A stretch of DNA of 35,128 nt from the NCBI GenBank assembly GCA_019115765.1, contig DXCZ01000062.1, positions 1 through 35,128 on the forward strand, in the 5' to 3' direction. Origin of the DNA: Candidatus Mediterraneibacter stercoripullorum (lineage in GTDB: Bacteria > Bacillota > Clostridia > Lachnospirales > Lachnospiraceae). The notes under the pieces were generated by a model. That model ran no database searches and was not told the DNA's origin. It worked only from the letters and a program-made list of their open reading frames with translations. Position numbers and translations under genes: made by a program. Below are positions 33,344 to 35,128 of this stretch, piece after piece (the stretch's first letter is position 1; every line of letters starts with the position of its first letter).

Positions 33344-33359
33344 TTGTAAGATTTTACAA
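33344..33359. promoter_or_regulatory. short inverted repeat upstream of the secreted protein gene
   Basis: TTGTAA (33344–33349) and TTACAA (33354–33359) form an inverted repeat with a 4-bp centre, in the AT-rich 120 bp between agrD and the secreted protein gene. It could be an operator of the downstream unit. No clear promoter can be assigned, and transcription might instead continue from agrBD. Confidence 0.35.
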
Positions 33360-33419
33360 ATTAAAAATAGTATATTTTATCAAAATGAAATAATGTTGCA
33401 ATGAGGAAGGGGTGGAAGT

Positions 33420-34409
33420 ATGAAAAAAATACTATCTATAATTTTATCGTTAGCTATAATGGTCAGTATGAGTGGAATCGCAATAGCAGCTGATACATCT
33501 AATCAAATAGAAAAAATATATTTCCAATATTATGGAAATGGACAGTATGGAAAAACGATAGAAACCAGGACTGTCAATATAGATTCTCGAATTATTGAAG
33601 CAATTGCCACTGAAAGTGAAGATATCTATTTGGTTGATGGAAATGAATATTTAGTTCAGGTATCGCAGGATATCTATACTTTAGCTGAAAAAATTGAAAT
33701 CGACGAGACGGATTTCAATGCTAATACAAGTATTTTTGAAATGTATTCTATACCAGAAAAATTACGTGATGATATTGAAGAAAATATTGAGAGGGAAGCT
33801 TTAAATGATAATGAAGATTTTTCGATTAGCTTATATGTACCTGCCAATATATCTCTTTTGTCCTCTTCTGCAACGGACTTTACCTATCAAGGGCATAAGT
33901 TAAGAAATTATATTGTCGATTATAATAATTGTAGTGTTGGGCCAGTAAATAAGAATGGCTCTAATGCTAAAAATGCAGCGGCATCACTTACTAATTTTGT
34001 TCTTTCTTGTGTGGGGTGTGTATCAAAGACGGTTACTATCTTCGGGCTTGGAGTAAGTGCATATGACGTATATGCTTCTATACATGGAGAAGTGCAATAC
34101 GGAAGCCAAGGTGATAAAACGTATTCTTTGTTGGTTTATGATAAGAAGACAAAAGATACACATTATTATGATCCGTATGTTCAAACATGGCAAGAGGGCT
34201 GTTTTTCTCAATATGTAAAAATGAAGAGGAATGATACTTATCAATTCTATGGAGCAACTGGGAAATCAGAACTGACTAAGAAAACTCTTTCTACAACCTA
34301 TTGGACAGAACATTATTATGATCCGTTATTCGCAGTTCAGGCAGCTCCAGTTGGATTTGTTGATAATTACATATTTGTTAATCTATATGGGACATCTTGC
34401 CGGCTGTGA
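33420..34409 (+). CDS. secreted protein of unknown function downstream of agrBD
   Basis: 329 residues with a clear signal peptide (MKKILSIILSLAIMVSMSG, likely cut after AIA near residue 23). No known domain was recognised. The middle has a hydrophobic Ala/Gly-rich helix pair (about 186–220: SLTNFVLSCVGC, TIFGLGVSAYDVYASIHG) of the type seen in some secreted toxins or bacteriocin-like proteins. Five Cys occur in the mature part (171, 197, 200, 261, 327), and Tyr/Asp repeats (HYYDPYVQTW, HYYDPLFAV) recur twice. ATG 33420 follows GGAAGGGGTGG. The low GC and the agr position suggest an acquired, quorum-controlled effector; this is an inference. Confidence 0.7.
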   Translation: MKKILSIILSLAIMVSMSGIAIAADTSNQIEKIYFQYYGNGQYGKTIETRTVNIDSRIIEAIATESEDIYLVDGNEYLVQVSQDIYTLAEKIEIDETDFNANTSIFEMYSIPEKLRDDIEENIEREALNDNEDFSISLYVPANISLLSSSATDFTYQGHKLRNYIVDYNNCSVGPVNKNGSNAKNAAASLTNFVLSCVGCVSKTVTIFGLGVSAYDVYASIHGEVQYGSQGDKTYSLLVYDKKTKDTHYYDPYVQTWQEGCFSQYVKMKRNDTYQFYGATGKSELTKKTLSTTYWTEHYYDPLFAVQAAPVGFVDNYIFVNLYGTSCRL

Positions 34410-34837
34410 TGATAAAAAAAAGGATTTTTTTAATTTTGCTTGTGGTGCTGGCCTTTGTAATTGGCTACATTTTAAAAAGTTCGATAACTGATCCAAATTT
34501 GATAATCAAAGATCCAGATAACGCGAACATTATTGAAATAATATATGTATTGAACGCTGATGGTGAATCGATTAATATAGTAGATTACAATGAATCAGTG
34601 ATTGTTGAATATCTTAGCACATGTTACGAAAAAAGAATAGCATCTACAATGCATAATTATCAACTGGGTGATTATATTCTTATTGTTACCTTGGATGATG
34701 GGGAAAAAATTAAGCAGCTACTCCTTGGAAAGGGCGAGGGATATAGTATAGTAGGATATCCTTCTCTTTTGAACAAAATAGTAAATGAAAAAGAGGTTTT
34801 AGCTGAAATGCTGGATATTCTTCAAATTAAAAATTAG
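34409..34837 (+). CDS. small membrane-anchored protein, coupled to the secreted protein
   Basis: 142 residues from ATG 34409, which shares a base with the upstream stop (TGATG), the mark of translational coupling. One transmembrane helix lies near residues 5–22 (FLILLVVLAFVIGYIL); the remaining ~115 residues would be outside the cell, acidic, with a beta-rich look (NIIEIIYVLNADG, YILIVTLDDGEKIKQLLLGKG). No family recognised. The pairing with the secreted protein suggests a self-protection or export partner, which sequence alone does not prove. Confidence 0.72.
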   Translation: MIKKRIFLILLVVLAFVIGYILKSSITDPNLIIKDPDNANIIEIIYVLNADGESINIVDYNESVIVEYLSTCYEKRIASTMHNYQLGDYILIVTLDDGEKIKQLLLGKGEGYSIVGYPSLLNKIVNEKEVLAEMLDILQIKN

Positions 34838-34892
34838 AGGTAATCGGAAGTTTGTGAACTTTATACGCAGGAAAAGAATTCGGTGTGAAAAT

Positions 34893-34939
34893 AAAAAGAA
34901 TCGTCTCTACTTTTTATAGAAGTACAGGCGATTCTTTTT
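34893..34939. terminator. terminator (bidirectional form) after the agr-linked genes
   Basis: AAAAAGAATCG (34893–34903) and CGATTCTTTTT (34929–34939) form an 11-bp stem with an A run on the left and T run on the right, so it can terminate both strands. Confidence 0.85.
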
Positions 34940-35033
34940 AGAAAGGTACAGAAAATGGAAAAGATAGTGGCAATCAGATATCAGAATTATGAGACAGTTC
35001 GTAAGCGCAAAATATTAATGCGGTCGGATACAA

Positions 35034-35115
35034 AATTACTCCAGCCCTTTGCGAGTTGGAGTAATTCACTATAATTCACATGCGATTTTTGATAGATTGG
35101 AGTTTTTCACTCCAA
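35034..35115. repeat. inverted repeats of a TTGGAGT/ACTCCAA motif at the window edge
   Basis: AATTACTCCA (35034–35043) pairs perfectly with TGGAGTAATT (35057–35066). TTGGAGT (35097–35103) pairs with ACTCCAA (35109–35115). The same seven-base word thus occurs four times in both orientations in 82 bp. Between them AATTCAC is repeated at 10-bp spacing (35063–35069, 35073–35079). Nothing coding is visible; the element may continue beyond the window. Confidence 0.7.
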
Positions 35116-35128
35116 GGTGCCAGCTCTG

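Noticed and set aside
34955-35074. A 39-residue ORF with GAAAGG upstream at the window's right edge.
   Set aside because: It runs through the TTGGAGT inverted repeat and has no recognisable features.
1-35128. CRISPR arrays, rRNA, tRNA genes, complete transposases, phage structural genes.
   Set aside because: None was seen on reading either strand: no regularly spaced direct repeats, no cloverleaf-like sequence noticed, and no transposase or capsid motifs among the translated frames.

Overview
The window looks like chromosomal DNA of a gut-type Lachnospiraceae (Clostridia, Bacillota). The evidence is the DUF951–rpsF–ssb–rpsR block, a class B sortase, a CIRCE-controlled hsp20, a DUF134 regulator beside a CoA-disulfide-reductase fusion, an agr-type quorum-sensing locus, strong AGGAG ribosome binding sites and mid-range GC in the core. 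The first ~7.5 kb and the last ~2.7 kb are visibly AT-richer than the core and carry accessory functions. No rRNA, tRNA, CRISPR array or complete insertion sequence was seen.

Layout. (1) 103–7489 is a plus-strand accessory block: a PD-(D/E)xK nuclease/DUF2075 helicase, a MazG-like NTP pyrophosphohydrolase, an HNH endonuclease, a class I methyltransferase, a PLD/DEAD helicase/DUF3427 protein and a MutT-type Nudix hydrolase. Two helicases, three nuclease-type domains, a methyltransferase and two nucleotide hydrolases in near-contiguous order look like a defence or nucleic-acid surveillance island. (2) 7490–12150 holds hsp20 under a CIRCE operator, a MATE transporter, a MalY/PatB-type aminotransferase broken by an in-frame amber codon at a conserved Trp, and a lipoprotein. 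(3) 12150–12604 holds decayed sequence: a promoter plus the first codons of a probable Rpn-family gene, then a ~137-bp GC-rich foldback. (4) 12605–21292 contains two MoxR-type AAA+/VWA pairs on opposite strands around a HAD phosphatase, a metallophosphoesterase and a BspA-like leucine-rich-repeat protein. (5) 21293–24640 contains a run of back-to-back hairpins, a LUD-domain protein, sortase B, DUF951 and the rpsF–ssb–rpsR operon with its promoter and leader. (6) 24869–30012 contains a MerR regulator, a dehydrogenase whose promoter has the 19-bp MerR-type spacer, and a DUF134 regulator upstream of an 860-residue CoA-disulfide reductase/rhodanese/sulfite-reductase-like/ferredoxin fusion. (7) 30361–34837 is an agr-like locus in an unusual order: an AgrA-type regulator facing an AgrC-type kinase tail to tail, the kinase divergent from agrB–agrD, then a secreted protein and a translationally coupled membrane protein. 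The AgrD candidate (50 aa, absent from simple ORF lists) has no cysteine, so any cyclic signal would have to be a serine lactone.

The points most worth following are the accessory defence-like operon, the cysteine-free split agr locus with its secreted output genes, the amber-interrupted aminotransferase, and the structured intergenic DNA at 12411–12547 and 21308–21409.
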